Assembly: GCA_030922375.1 (NCBI GenBank)
Contig: JAVEPB010000235.1
Span: forward strand, 1 to 47,030
From: a bacterium
GTDB lineage: Bacteria > UBA8248
Direction: 5' to 3'
Length of the DNA stretch: 47,030 nt
The position numbers and the translations under genes were made by a program. Shown here in pieces: positions 17,844 to 26,720 of this stretch. A model generated the notes under the pieces. The model ran no database searches, had not been told where the DNA came from, and worked only from the letters and a program-made list of their open reading frames with translations. Numbering within the stretch: the stretch's first letter is position 1; every line of letters begins with the position of its first letter.

Positions 17844-18464
17844 CTAGATATAGGTACACGGGAGGCATCGTACACACTCCCGATTAGTAACAACCCAATC
17901 CATCAAAACATCATATGATTCCACCGGGAGGGGAGCGTCCCACTCCAGTTGAAACATAAACCCGACACCTACGAGCCAGGGGCGAGCTTTCAACGGTCCG
18001 AACATGCGATCATAAAATCCCGCCCCGAAGCCAACACGGCCGCCGAACACATCAAATGCCAGCCCGGGCACCAGAACTACTTCAAGCGCGGATGGAGATT
18101 TGGAAGGAGCAGAAGAAGGTGGGGCGGGTATTCCAAGTGCCCCCGGCCTCAGATCCTCGCCGGGATTCACAGCCACATGAAAAGTCATGTGGTTTTCCGA
18201 AATGCGCGGGAAATAAAAACTTCTGGCTCCGGGCTTTTCACCCTCCCAGAGCCCGGCAAGATCTACTTCTCCCTTTACCGGGGCATATACGCCGATTGAC
18301 CTCGCGCCCAGTGTAGCGAGCAGCCCATCCAGCCGGCCGCACGTTCGTTGACTCCACCTCCGGTGATCTTCCTGAGTGAGTGAGCGGCGCAGACCGCTCA
18401 TTTTCCTCCGCCAACGCTTCTTCCGTGCCTGGCGATCTTCCCTGGGAAAACCCTCCAATTTCAT
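17844..18464 (-). CDS. fthC: 5-formyltetrahydrofolate cyclo-ligase
   Basis: ATP-dependent conversion of 5-formyl-THF to 5,10-methenyl-THF. Motifs in order are [34 protein letters not shown] and [24 protein letters not shown] (the family signature). The 206-residue size is normal. The start is uncertain. ATG at 18464 fits the family length, but GGAG abuts it. GTG at 18512 is the frame limit, and ATG at 18401 would cut off the conserved basic helix. It lies downstream of 6S RNA, as in many proteobacteria where the zapA-ssrS-fthC order is conserved. Confidence 0.9.
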   Translation of the reverse strand: MKLEGFPREDRQARKKRWRRKMSGLRRSLTQEDHRRWSQRTCGRLDGLLATLGARSIGVYAPVKGEVDLAGLWEGEKPGARSFYFPRISENHMTFHVAVNPGEDLRPGALGIPAPPSSAPSKSPSALEVVLVPGLAFDVFGGRVGFGAGFYDRMFGPLKARPWLVGVGFMFQLEWDAPLPVESYDVLMDWVVTNRECVRCLPCTYI

Positions 18465-18540
18465 CTCCAAAAGTCCATCTGAATCGATGGACAATCCCGC
18501 CCCACGCCCCACCTTGAATTCATATGAGGCGCAGGAGGGA

Positions 18541-18735
18541 ATCTAAATGCCCCGCAGGAATGCCGTGTGCCGAGAGCGTTCGATCCCCAGCATTCGCTAG
18601 GTGGGCGCCGAGCCCGCAACTTTAGGCTGACTCGCGAGGAGTAGCTCACCACCGCGGGGGAAGGCTCCCGGATCAAAGATACTGGGTCAAAATGCCCATC
18701 AACATCACGTACACCGCAGGGCAAAACGCATACCG
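18541..18735 (-). ncRNA. ssrS: 6S RNA
   Basis: Regulatory RNA that binds the housekeeping RNA polymerase and mimics an open promoter. The conserved core on the minus strand reads CCGCGGTGGTGAGC (18644-18657), followed by a CAGCCTAAAGTTGCGGGC stretch (18614-18631), closely matching the Escherichia coli 6S core. The ends pair: TGCCCTGCGG near 18718-18727 with CTGCGGGGCA near 18547-18556, ten pairs including two G-U. The location between zapA and fthC is the classic one. The ends are approximate; about 190 nt matches the usual length. Confidence 0.88.
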
Positions 18736-18796
18736 GTACATAGTATGCCATCAAACCGGGGGGTTGGGTACTTACCGGGGAAACGGGGGTAGGGTA

Positions 18797-19072
18797 TTAA
18801 ATAGCTTTTTCAAGCATTTCGATAAGGGAATCGGCCCTTTGGGACAGCGCATTATCGGATTCTTCCTGGGCTTTTCTCTCCTCAAAAAGCTCATTTGCAA
18901 TGTTCATCGACGCCAGGAGCGCGACTTTGAGCGGATCATTGCTCTGACTCGCCACCTTTCGAACCTGCCCATCCACGAACTCGGCGAGCTTTGCCGCATA
19001 TTCCGGATCGGCGGAGCTTTTGAGATTTAATAGCTGTCCAAATATCTCGACCATGATTTTTTGCGGGGTCAT
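18797..19072 (-). CDS. zapA: Cell division protein ZapA
   Basis: Z-ring-associated protein that bundles FtsZ filaments. The 91-residue product has KIMVEIFGQLLNLKSSADPEYAAKLAEFVDGQVRKVA and the helix DPLKVALLASMNIANELFE, typical of ZapA, ending in a coiled coil. It lies 45 bases downstream of the ZapB-like gene and upstream of 6S RNA. GGAAAGGG lies just before the ATG. Confidence 0.92.
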   Translation of the reverse strand: MTPQKIMVEIFGQLLNLKSSADPEYAAKLAEFVDGQVRKVASQSNDPLKVALLASMNIANELFEERKAQEESDNALSQRADSLIEMLEKAI

Positions 19073-19117
19073 TGCCCTTTCCTTTCCAGGCGGGACACCG
19101 AGCCTCTCAAAGGTCCC

Positions 19118-19378
19118 CTATCCGCTAGGCAAATGATTAAGAATGCGTTCCACCCGGTCACGCACTTCGTTCCGCTCGTCCTGGAGACGGGTGTTTTCCT
19201 CGCGGAGCTTGGCGATCTCCTCGTCGCGCCCGCTCACCGTCTCCGACGCCGAAAGCGCCTCGGAGCGCGCCTGCTCAACCTGGGATTGCAAATCCGAGCG
19301 AGATTGCCTCAGATCCTCCAATTCCCCAAGTACGCTTTTCAAGGATGTCTCAAGGGTTTCGAGTTTTTCGATAACCAT
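19118..19378 (-). CDS. ZapB-like coiled-coil protein
   Basis: An 86-residue, almost entirely coiled-coil protein (IEKLETLETSLKSVLGELEDL, then EIAKLREENTRLQDERNEVRDRVERIL). Its size, heptad pattern and place before zapA suggest a ZapB-type Z-ring partner that would bind ZapA. Coiled coils are low in information, so the assignment rests mainly on context. GGAAAG lies about 10 bases before the ATG, and a good promoter is at 19427-19456. Confidence 0.75.
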   Translation of the reverse strand: MVIEKLETLETSLKSVLGELEDLRQSRSDLQSQVEQARSEALSASETVSGRDEEIAKLREENTRLQDERNEVRDRVERILNHLPSG

Positions 19379-19426
19379 TAGAGGATTCTTTCCAAAGGGC
19401 GATAATGGGAAATAAGATATATTCCT

Positions 19427-19456
19427 ATTCTAGAATCTGTTGAGGGATACCGTCAA
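19427..19456 (-). promoter_or_regulatory. Sigma70-like promoter of the zapB/zapA/6S/fthC unit
   Basis: On the minus strand, TTGACG (19456-19451, 5 of 6), an 18-base spacer and TAGAAT (19432-19427, 5 of 6) lie just after the pheT stop and about 50 bases before the ZapB-like start. Confidence 0.6.
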
Positions 19457-19466
19457 GAAAAACCCT

Positions 19467-21908
19467 TCAACTTCTGAGGCGAGCCCCCAACTGGCTCTCC
19501 AGGTTCCGGACAATTTCCCAGAACACCTGGTCCACCTCCTCGTCGTTCAAGGTTCGGTCCAAATGCCTGAAAACAAGGGAGTAGGCCAGGCTCTTTTCCC
19601 CGGACCCGATGAGGGCCGCATCCCTGTAAATGTCAAAAAGCGCCGCCGATTCGAGCCATTCTCCCCCAATCCGTCTGAGCAGTTCCTCGACTGTGGTGTT
19701 TGTCACCCCATTTTCCACCACGATCGCCAGATCGCGGAGGGTAGCCGGAAATCGGGGGACCGGCTGGAGCCGTTGCGACCGGCGGCCGGCACGGCCCAGG
19801 GCTTCGATATCCAATTCAAAAACAAAAAGACGCTGCCTGACCCCCCATGCCTCAAGGACAGCCTTGTTGAGGCCCCCAATCGTGCCGCACCGGAGCTCTC
19901 CGCTCATCACCCAGGCAGCCTCATTCGGGTCGAGGGGGGAGATTTCGCCCTCAACCGGAGCAAGCCGAAAATCGGACAGCCGAATCTGGCGCCCCATCCG
20001 CTCCAGGGCGCCTTTCAGATCGAAAAGCCGGGCAGGTAAGGCCTCCTCCCCCCCGGGGGATCGCCCCTCGGGCCATAACACATCGGGCGAAACTTCCGAA
20101 ACCAATGCGGCGATGCGCCGCACCTCATTGGGCAATTTTTCATCCGGATTCCGGTGAAAAGTCCGGCCAATTTCGAATAATCTCAAATCCCCCGCCCCGC
20201 GATTCAGATTCATCGCCGCGTTTCCAATGAGACCGGCCAGCAGGGTCGTCCGCATCACATCCATCTCGGCGCTCAGGGGATTTTGAAGGGGAACCACATC
20301 CTCGCCGGCATTGCCCAACCTCTCCAAGTCAGAGCGCCCAACAAAGCTGTAGTTCAAAACCTCGGTAAATCCGGCGGATATCATTGCCTCCCGAATCTCC
20401 TTTTCGAGTCTTCTCGGAGACGGCGGCAGGGCGGGCGGCGAGGCGGTGGCGGGCAGGGAGGAGGGGAAATTTTCATATCCCCACCGGCGGGCCACCTCTT
20501 CGATCAGGTCAATTTCCCGATCGATATCGTGCCTGAAAACAGGCACCTCGACCTCAAGGCGTCCGTTTTCCGAGTCGAGGACAGACATCCCGATGGACTC
20601 AAGATTGCGGCGGATTTCAGGAGTCCCGATTTCAGCGCCCAGAATTTTCGATACCCGCTCCGAGCGCAAGCCCAGGCGAACGGGCGCTGCCGGAGCCGGA
20701 TGGACATCCACCGCCCCTTCCGCGATTCGTCCGCCGCCGTATTGACGAATGAGTTGCGCCGCCCAATCAGCCGCCCGGAGGGTTCCCGAGGGGTCAACCC
20801 CGCGCTCGAAGCGGAACGAAGCCTCGGTGCTGATGTTCAGCCTCCTTCGCGTGCTCCTGATGGTCGAAGGTGAGAAATAAGCGCTTTCGAGCAGGATATC
20901 CCCGGTCGCATCGCTGATTTCGGAGTTCGAACCCCCCATCACCCCGCCGATGGCCACCGGCCGCTCGGCGTCGCAAATCATGAGATCTTCCTCCGTCACT
21001 TTTCTCACCTGCCCGTCCAGCGTTGTGAAGGGGCCGTCCTCCCGGCGCCACCGGCGAACGACGATTCTCCGCTCCGCCAGCTTGTCTAAATCAAAACCAT
21101 GAAGAGGCTGGCCCAGCGAGAGCAAGACGTAGTTCGTGATATCGACAATGTTGTTGATGGGGCGCATGCCGGCGGCGCGGAGACGGCGCTGCATCCATCC
21201 CGGAGAGGGGCCAATTCGGACCCCTCTAATAACCCGGGCCACATACCGCGGACATTTATCCGGATCGAGAATTTCCACGCCGCAAAGCGAATCGGCCCTC
21301 TCGCCGGTCTCTTCTTCCAAATCCGGGACGGGAATTTTCAGGGGACTATCAAAGAGGGCCGCCACCTCCCTGGCCACGCCCAGCACCGAAAGACAATCGC
21401 CCCGGTTCGGCGTGACAGTGATCTCGAATATGACGTCATCGAGCCCCAGGACCGGCGCGGCGGGCTCTCCAGTCCCCGAATCCGGGTCCAGGACGATAAT
21501 TCCCGAGTGATCGTGTCCGATTCCCAGTTCACGCTCCGAGCAGAGCATTCCCTGGCTCTCCTCCCCGCGAATCCGGGCAACCTTGATCTCCATACCGCCC
21601 GGCAACGTCGCGCCGGGAGGAGCGAGAACCACCTTCTGGCCCGCGTCGACATTGGGCGCCCCGCAGACAATCCCGCGCTCTTCAGTGCCGTCGTGAACCC
21701 GGCAAATTGTGAGTTTATCCGCGTTTGGGTGTTTTTCGGCGGAAAGTACCTCGGCCACGAGGAGGCGATCCACCCACTCGCCCGGCCGGTTGATGACTTC
21801 GGCCTCGAGACCGCTCATCAACACCCCAAGAGCGAGGTGCTCCGGAAGCGCCGGGTCCGCCAGGTCGATGTCCACATACTCCGCAAGCCATTCCAGACTG
21901 ATGCGCAT
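19467..21908 (-). CDS. pheT: Phenylalanyl-tRNA synthetase beta subunit
   Basis: Beta chain of the heterotetrameric PheRS, responsible for tRNA binding and editing. The 813-residue product begins MRISLEWLAEYVDIDL. It contains the EMAP-like tRNA-binding domain (LLVAEVLSAEKHPNADKLTICRV), B3/B4 editing domain (RPINNIVDITNYVLL), B5 (VARRWGYENFPSSLP) and a C-terminal anticodon-binding fold (VPRFPATLRDLAIVVENGV). It starts 57 bases after the pheS stop; the length is normal. Confidence 0.96.
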   Translation of the reverse strand: MRISLEWLAEYVDIDLADPALPEHLALGVLMSGLEAEVINRPGEWVDRLLVAEVLSAEKHPNADKLTICRVHDGTEERGIVCGAPNVDAGQKVVLAPPGATLPGGMEIKVARIRGEESQGMLCSERELGIGHDHSGIIVLDPDSGTGEPAAPVLGLDDVIFEITVTPNRGDCLSVLGVAREVAALFDSPLKIPVPDLEEETGERADSLCGVEILDPDKCPRYVARVIRGVRIGPSPGWMQRRLRAAGMRPINNIVDITNYVLLSLGQPLHGFDLDKLAERRIVVRRWRREDGPFTTLDGQVRKVTEEDLMICDAERPVAIGGVMGGSNSEISDATGDILLESAYFSPSTIRSTRRRLNISTEASFRFERGVDPSGTLRAADWAAQLIRQYGGGRIAEGAVDVHPAPAAPVRLGLRSERVSKILGAEIGTPEIRRNLESIGMSVLDSENGRLEVEVPVFRHDIDREIDLIEEVARRWGYENFPSSLPATASPPALPPSPRRLEKEIREAMISAGFTEVLNYSFVGRSDLERLGNAGEDVVPLQNPLSAEMDVMRTTLLAGLIGNAAMNLNRGAGDLRLFEIGRTFHRNPDEKLPNEVRRIAALVSEVSPDVLWPEGRSPGGEEALPARLFDLKGALERMGRQIRLSDFRLAPVEGEISPLDPNEAAWVMSGELRCGTIGGLNKAVLEAWGVRQRLFVFELDIEALGRAGRRSQRLQPVPRFPATLRDLAIVVENGVTNTTVEELLRRIGGEWLESAALFDIYRDAALIGSGEKSLAYSLVFRHLDRTLNDEEVDQVFWEIVRNLESQLGARLRS

Positions 21909-21965
21909 TTTCTCTCTTTCAGGTTCTCGATTCGAGGAACAGCCCGGGCCCTCATCGCCCGGCGG

Positions 21966-23060
21966 CTAGAACTGCTGGAGCATTCGAATATCGTTTTCAA
22001 AAAACATGCGAATGTCATTTATTCCGTAGCGGAGCATCGCCACACGCTCTACACCAAGGCCCCATGCGAAACCGCTCCACTTTTCGGGATCGTAGCCCAC
22101 GGCCTCGAAAACCGCCGGATCGACCATGCCCGCTCCGAGGACCTCGAGCCACTCGCCTCCCGCCAAGTGGTCGCAGGCGATGTCCACTTCGGCGCTCGGC
22201 TCGGTGAACGGGAAAAAACTCGGCCTCAGGCGAATCCGGAACTCGGGACCGAATATCTCATGTACGAAGGTTTCGAGGGTTCCCTTCAGGTCAGCGAAAG
22301 AAAGACCTTCGTCCACATAGAGCCCTTCGATTTGATGAAACATCGGAGAGTGAGTGACGTCCGCATCGCAGCGAAACACTTTACCCGGAGCGATGATCAT
22401 CACCGGGGGTTGCTGTTTTTCCATCGTTCGAATTTGAACGGGAGAGGTGTGCGTACGCAAAAGTACGTCGTCGGAGACATAAAACGTATCCTGCATATCG
22501 CGGGCGGGATGATCCTTGGGAATGTTCAGGGCTTCGAAATTGTAACCGTCCAGTTCGATCTCCGGACCCTCGGCAATCGAATAGCCCAGCCGGGTCAGGA
22601 CATCGACAATATCCTCCATCGTCTGGACGATGGGGTGTTTGTGCCCGAGGGGCGGATAACGCCCCGGCACGGTCAGATCGATTCCCGAACCCGAGTCGGC
22701 TCTTTTTTCCTGAAAACTTAAAACACCCTCGGGAATTTCGACCAAACCGAACAAAAACGATTTTCCGTCTTTTTGCTCGATTTGCGATTGAACCGCCTCC
22801 TGTACGCCCGGGGCGTCCCTCCGTTTGTGCGCCGCCAGGGTTTTTTCAATCAGCCCTTTCAAGCGGTTGGCCACGGGGCCGACGATTCGCTTCTCTTCCT
22901 GGGAAAGATCCTTAAGGCCCTTGGTGACCTCGGTCAGGACCCCGCCCTTGCGCCCGAGGTAGCGGAGCCTGATTTCCTCGGCCTGGGCTTCGTCCGAAAC
23001 CTGCAAGATGGAGACGAGAGCCTCGCGGGCGAGCTCATGGAGATCGTTTACACTCGTCAT
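21966..23060 (-). CDS. pheS: Phenylalanyl-tRNA synthetase alpha subunit
   Basis: Catalytic alpha chain of PheRS, 364 residues. The N-terminal coiled-coil region is followed by class II motifs: GHKHPIVQTMEDIVDVLTRLGYSIAEGPEIE, PARDMQDTFYV, LLRTHTSPVQIRTM, FRCDADVTHSPMFHQIEGL and the GLGVERVAMLRYGI motif 3. GAGG lies 7 bases before the ATG. A terminator-like hairpin at 23082-23111 lies between rplT and this gene, suggesting attenuation or partial uncoupling. Confidence 0.96.
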   Translation of the reverse strand: MTSVNDLHELAREALVSILQVSDEAQAEEIRLRYLGRKGGVLTEVTKGLKDLSQEEKRIVGPVANRLKGLIEKTLAAHKRRDAPGVQEAVQSQIEQKDGKSFLFGLVEIPEGVLSFQEKRADSGSGIDLTVPGRYPPLGHKHPIVQTMEDIVDVLTRLGYSIAEGPEIELDGYNFEALNIPKDHPARDMQDTFYVSDDVLLRTHTSPVQIRTMEKQQPPVMIIAPGKVFRCDADVTHSPMFHQIEGLYVDEGLSFADLKGTLETFVHEIFGPEFRIRLRPSFFPFTEPSAEVDIACDHLAGGEWLEVLGAGMVDPAVFEAVGYDPEKWSGFAWGLGVERVAMLRYGINDIRMFFENDIRMLQQF

Positions 23061-23081
23061 ATCCGAACCTCATGCACCTGC

Positions 23082-23111
23082 AAAAAAGGCTCCGCCCTTC
23101 CGGACGGAGCC
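23082..23111 (-). terminator. Intrinsic terminator or attenuator between rplT and pheS
   Basis: On the minus strand a perfect 7-base GC-rich stem, GGCTCCG/CGGAGCC (23111-23105 with 23094-23088), encloses a 10-base loop. It is followed by six Ts (23087-23082), 22 bases before the pheS start. Escherichia coli attenuates pheST here through a Phe-rich leader peptide. I see no such peptide in the 75-base gap. Confidence 0.75.
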
Positions 23112-23135
23112 TGATAATTCCGGGTTCACAGATCC

Positions 23136-23489
23136 CTAAGCGGCTGTCCGGGCGATCTCCACGAGCTTTGAAAATGCGGGCGGATCGGACACAGCCAGTT
23201 CGGCCAGAATTTTCCGGTTCACTTCCACTCCCGCCTTGTTGAGACCGTCGATAAACCGGCTGTAGTTCATCCCCTGCTCGCGGACGGCGGCGTTGATGCG
23301 CACGGTCCAGAGCCGGCGAAATTCTCGCTTTCGATTTCGGCGGTCACGGTAGGCGTACGCCATCGCGCGGAGAACGGTTTCCTTTGCCGAACGATAGCGT
23401 TTCGATCGCGCCCCGCGATTCCCCCTGGCCGCTTTCAGCAACCGTTTATGTCGCGCCCGATGGGCTGGAGCTCCTGTTGCACGGGGCAT
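23136..23489 (-). CDS. rplT: 50S ribosomal protein L20
   Basis: Essential large-subunit assembly protein and known repressor of its own operon in other bacteria. The 117-residue product contains [28 protein letters not shown] and [22 protein letters not shown], diagnostic of L20. AGGA lies about 7 bases before the ATG (23487-23489). An unusually long 214-base gap separates it from rpmI. Confidence 0.97.
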   Translation of the reverse strand: MPRATGAPAHRARHKRLLKAARGNRGARSKRYRSAKETVLRAMAYAYRDRRNRKREFRRLWTVRINAAVREQGMNYSRFIDGLNKAGVEVNRKILAELAVSDPPAFSKLVEIARTAA

Positions 23490-23622
23490 ATCGTCGATTC
23501 CTCATTCAAATCAAAAAGCAGGGCCTATTCAATGAAAATCCGGCCGCACTCAAAAAAAGACTTCCCCGGGGACCAATTTCAACGCGCCGGAATATACCCG
23601 TTGCCCAAATCTTCTGCAAGCC

Positions 23623-23654
23623 TTCGTGGGGCCAGTCCCTCCCGCCCCCACGAA
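23623..23654 (-). promoter_or_regulatory. Strong stem-loop in the rpmI-rplT leader
   Basis: Perfect 9-base arms TTCGTGGGG and CCCCACGAA enclose a 14-base purine-rich loop (GGGAGGGA on the minus strand). No T-run follows. It lies in the 214-base untranslated gap before rplT, so it may take part in L20 autoregulation, although the location differs from described leaders. Confidence 0.5.
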
Positions 23655-23703
23655 TCGGGACGCTTCCACCACAAACCATTGATTTAAATTAAGATACGAT
23701 CGC

Positions 23704-23901
23704 TTAGCGGTTCGGGAGCAACCGCCTGACAAGAGCGAGATCGGCGTCCGACACCAGCGAACTGTGACGCATTTCCCGCTTCCGCTTAGTGGTCTTCTTG
23801 GTGAGGATGTGGCGGCGATGCGAATTGTTCCGCTTGATTTTACCGCTTCCCGTCACCTTAAAGCGCTTTGCGGCGCCTCTATTGGTTTTAAGCTTCGGCA
23901 T
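23704..23901 (-). CDS. rpmI: 50S ribosomal protein L35
   Basis: Small basic large-subunit protein of 65 residues. [20 protein letters not shown] and [18 protein letters not shown] are the family signature. The frame is open to 23964, but the start is ATG at 23901 with GAAGGGA about 7 bases upstream. It overlaps the last 14 bases of infC, which implies translational coupling to IF3. Confidence 0.96.
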   Translation of the reverse strand: MPKLKTNRGAAKRFKVTGSGKIKRNNSHRRHILTKKTTKRKREMRHSSLVSDADLALVRRLLPNR

Positions 23902-24628
23902 TTGCTGTCCCTTCCTCGGTTTTTTCTTGCTCTTGAGGCTCCTCGGCGGGCGCCGCGGCCTCATCAGCCTCCTTATTGAGACTCTCGGCCAAAGGCGCCT
24001 TCAGAGTCCCTTCCTCCTCGGTCACGCGCGAGGTTTTACCAGACTTTCCCTTGGCTCCGCCAGCCGCCTTGAGCTTCGCCGCCGCTTTGTTGGGGGCCAA
24101 AACCATGGTCATGTTACGGCCCTCAAGCAGGGGCCTCTGCTCGACAGTGCCAATCTCCATGAGATCGTTCGCCACGCGGTCCAGAATTTTCCTGCCCAAA
24201 TCGGGGTGGGTCACCTCCCGCCCTCTGAACATGATCGTCACCTTCGCCTTGTTTCCGTCAAGCAAAAAGCGCTCGGCATGGTTTTTCTTGAATTCATAGT
24301 CGTGCTCGTCTATTTTGATTCGCATTTTTACTTCCTTGAGCTCGACAATTTTTTGCCGCTTCTTGGCCTCTTTCCCTTTTTTCTGCTGCGTATATTTATA
24401 GCGGCCATAATCCATGATTTTACATACGGGAGGATCGGAGTTCGGAGCGACTTCGACAAGGTCGAGATCGCGGTCCTCGGCTGCCTGAACGGCATCGTCA
24501 ATCGAGAGGATTCCCATTTGCTCACCTTCCTCGTCGATCACTCTCACCTGAGGAACGCGAATGTCATGGTTGATACGCGGCCCTGTGACCGTCGGGCGAA
24601 TATCCCTTCCTCGCGAGCGAAGCACCAT
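23888..24628 (-). CDS. infC: Translation initiation factor IF-3
   Basis: Binds the 30S subunit and checks initiator tRNA and start codon. The 246-residue product has the N-domain ([47 protein letters not shown]), the basic linker and the C-domain ([37 protein letters not shown]). The canonical protein ends at [11 protein letters not shown]. Here about 65 further Ala-, Glu- and Lys-rich residues follow. ATG at 24628 begins one base after the thrS stop, with GGAG 9 bases upstream. An in-frame ATT at 24634, the rare codon class used by Escherichia coli infC, lies two codons before it. Confidence 0.93.
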   Translation of the reverse strand: MVLRSRGRDIRPTVTGPRINHDIRVPQVRVIDEEGEQMGILSIDDAVQAAEDRDLDLVEVAPNSDPPVCKIMDYGRYKYTQQKKGKEAKKRQKIVELKEVKMRIKIDEHDYEFKKNHAERFLLDGNKAKVTIMFRGREVTHPDLGRKILDRVANDLMEIGTVEQRPLLEGRNMTMVLAPNKAAAKLKAAGGAKGKSGKTSRVTEEEGTLKAPLAESLNKEADEAAAPAEEPQEQEKTEEGTANAEA

Positions 24629-24629
24629 A

Positions 24630-26507
24630 TTAATTTTCTCCAGGAGAGAAGGCTCGGGATTCAACATCCGAACGAATTTGACTCATAACTTCCTCCAAGG
24701 CCAAGGCTCCAACATCTCCTTTACCGCGTACACGCAACGCAACCTGACCCGATTCCATTTCCCGGGCCCCGATGACCAGCATATAGGGAATCTTCGCCAA
24801 CTGGGCTTCCCTTATTTTTTTCCCTATCTTTTCGTTGCGGAAATCCGACTCGACACGGTGACCGGCGTCTCGAAGGTTTTGCGCCACCTTTTTTCCGAAC
24901 GGAATCTGATCGTCGGTAATCGTCATTACCTTGGCCTGAACGGGCGCCAGCCAGGTGGGAAACGCGCCCGCATAGTGCTCGATCAGCCCTCCGACAAAAC
25001 GCTCCATCGAGCCGAGTACCGTCCGGTGAATCATCACGACCAAATGGCGATCTCCGTCCGACCCGACGTACCTGAGATTGAACCTCTTCGGAAGGTTGAA
25101 ATCGAACTGAATCGTAGGGCCCTGCCATCCCCGCCCGAGGGCATCGAGCATTTTGATATCGATTTTAGGACCATAAAAGGCGGCTTCACCCTCGATGCGC
25201 TTATAGGGAATCTCCCGGGTCTCGAGCGCCCGTTTCAGGGCCTCCTCCGAGGCGGCCCAATCCTCCCGGGTACCCGCGTATTTGTCGAAATTTTCGGGAT
25301 CGTGTACTGAAAGTTCGATTTCGAACTTTTCATAGCCGAAAGTCTCCAGCATGAATTGGGCCAGGTCGATGACGTCGATGACCTCGTCTTCCGCCTGCTC
25401 GGGGGTGCAGAATATGTGCGCGTCGTCTTGGGTGAAACCCCGGACCCGGAGCATCCCGTGCAACACCCCGCTTCGCTCGTAGCGGTAAACCGTCCCCATC
25501 TCCGCCAGCCGGTAAGGGAGGTCGCGGTAGCTGCGCGTTTCCTCCTGATAGATGAGGATATGGCCCGGGCAATTCATGGGCTTGAGCACGTACTCCTGCT
25601 CGTCGATGTTCAGGACATACATATTTTCCCTGTAAAAATCATAGTGCCCCGAAATCTTGAACAACTCGTCGCGGGCAATATGAGGAATGGTCACCAGCTG
25701 GTATTCGCGCTTGATGTGCTCGTCTTCCCAAAAGCGCTCGACAACCCGCCTGACGAGGTTGCCCTTGGGCTGCCAGTAGATCAGCCCCGGCCCCGCATTT
25801 TCGTCAACCAAAAAGAGCCCAAGTTGTTTTCCCAATACACGGTGGTCGCGCGCCTTCGCCTCCTCGAGCCTTTTGAGGTGTTTTTCGAGGTCTTCCCGGC
25901 CCGGGTACGAGGTCCCGTAAATACGCTGGAGCATCTTGTTTTTTTCATCGCCCCGCCAATAGGCCCCGGCGACGCTGAGCAGCTTGAAATGCTTCAACTT
26001 CGCTGTAGAGGACATATGGGGACCGCGGCACAAATCGACGAAATCCCCCTGGCGGTAGATGGAAATCGTCTCTCCGGCCGGAAGTTCGTTGATCATTTCA
26101 ATTTTATAGGACTCGCCGCGCTCCTCGAACAATTTCAGGGCATCAGCGCGATCGATTTCGTCTCGCTCAATCGGAAATCCGCGTTTGGCGAGCTTCGACA
26201 TGCGCTTTTCGATTTCCTTGAGGTCTTCGGGAACAAACGAGCGATCGAGATCAATGTCGTAGTAGAAACCGCTATCGATGGGAGGCCCGATGGTGAGTTG
26301 AGCACCCGGGAAAAGCTCCAGAATCGCCTGCGCCATGAGGTGGGCAGTGCTATGACGCAGAATCTCCAGCCCCTCTTGGGAATCCAGCGTCACATACTCG
26401 ACCGCTGCGCCGGAAGGCGGGACGCTATCCAGATCGACTATTTTTCCGTCGATCCTGAGAGCGGCGGCATTTTTGGGCGGATTTTTCAATTCAGATCGAA
26501 CGACCAT
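24630..26507 (-). CDS. thrS: Threonyl-tRNA synthetase with shortened N-terminus
   Basis: Charges tRNA-Thr. In the 625-residue product the editing domain (HSTAHLMAQAI), class II core (YVLKPMNCPGHILIY, RYERSGVLHGMLRVRGFTQDDAHIF, GPKIDIKM) and anticodon domain are complete. The N-terminal TGS domain lacks roughly its first 25 residues: the protein begins MVVRSELKNPPKNAAALRIDGKIVDL. An in-frame TAA lies two codons before the ATG at 26507, so no upstream ATG can restore it without a sequence change. infC starts one base after its stop. Confidence 0.95.
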   Translation of the reverse strand: MVVRSELKNPPKNAAALRIDGKIVDLDSVPPSGAAVEYVTLDSQEGLEILRHSTAHLMAQAILELFPGAQLTIGPPIDSGFYYDIDLDRSFVPEDLKEIEKRMSKLAKRGFPIERDEIDRADALKLFEERGESYKIEMINELPAGETISIYRQGDFVDLCRGPHMSSTAKLKHFKLLSVAGAYWRGDEKNKMLQRIYGTSYPGREDLEKHLKRLEEAKARDHRVLGKQLGLFLVDENAGPGLIYWQPKGNLVRRVVERFWEDEHIKREYQLVTIPHIARDELFKISGHYDFYRENMYVLNIDEQEYVLKPMNCPGHILIYQEETRSYRDLPYRLAEMGTVYRYERSGVLHGMLRVRGFTQDDAHIFCTPEQAEDEVIDVIDLAQFMLETFGYEKFEIELSVHDPENFDKYAGTREDWAASEEALKRALETREIPYKRIEGEAAFYGPKIDIKMLDALGRGWQGPTIQFDFNLPKRFNLRYVGSDGDRHLVVMIHRTVLGSMERFVGGLIEHYAGAFPTWLAPVQAKVMTITDDQIPFGKKVAQNLRDAGHRVESDFRNEKIGKKIREAQLAKIPYMLVIGAREMESGQVALRVRGKGDVGALALEEVMSQIRSDVESRAFSPGEN

Positions 26508-26597
26508 ATTTTAGTGGCTACGCCAAAAACTCCTCTACTTAACAAAATGAATACACAAGAAAACCTTCTCACAACCATCTTTTCAAAACAGAAGTCT

Positions 26598-26672
26598 TGG
26601 TAGGCGCGGGCGGTTTTGAACCGCCGACCTCTTGCGTGTCAAGCAAGCGCTCTCCCCCTGAGCTACGCGCCT
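26598..26672 (-). tRNA. tRNA-Val (anticodon GAC)
   Basis: The acceptor stem AGGCGCG/CGCGCCT, D-arm GCTC..GAGC, anticodon arm CTTGC-TTGACAC-GCAAG and T-arm GGCGG-TTCAAAA-CCGCC all pair perfectly. The anticodon is GAC, the discriminator is A, and CCA is encoded (26598-26600). Confidence 0.96.
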
Positions 26673-26690
26673 GTGAACCAGTATTTACGA

Positions 26691-26720
26691 ATCATAAAAA
26701 AGCGCCGCAATCATTGTCAA
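26691..26720 (-). promoter_or_regulatory. Promoter of tRNA-Val
   Basis: On the minus strand TTGACA (26720-26715) is followed by an 18-base spacer and TATGAT (26696-26691, 5 of 6), with the tRNA 5' end 19 bases downstream. The T-run preceding the -10 also ends a possible terminator stem (AGCGCC/GGCGCT, with inner TCAATG/CATTGA) for lon. Confidence 0.7.

Noticed and set aside
21099-22721. Long plus-strand open frame (540 codons)
   Set aside because: It runs antisense through pheT and pheS, both full length with all motifs.
23552-23574. Possible terminator with TCCCCGGGGA and a T-run before rplT
   Set aside because: The palindrome has no room for a loop beyond three base pairs, so a stable hairpin next to the T-run is not formed.
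25356-26603. 415-codon plus-strand frame
   Set aside because: It is antisense to thrS.
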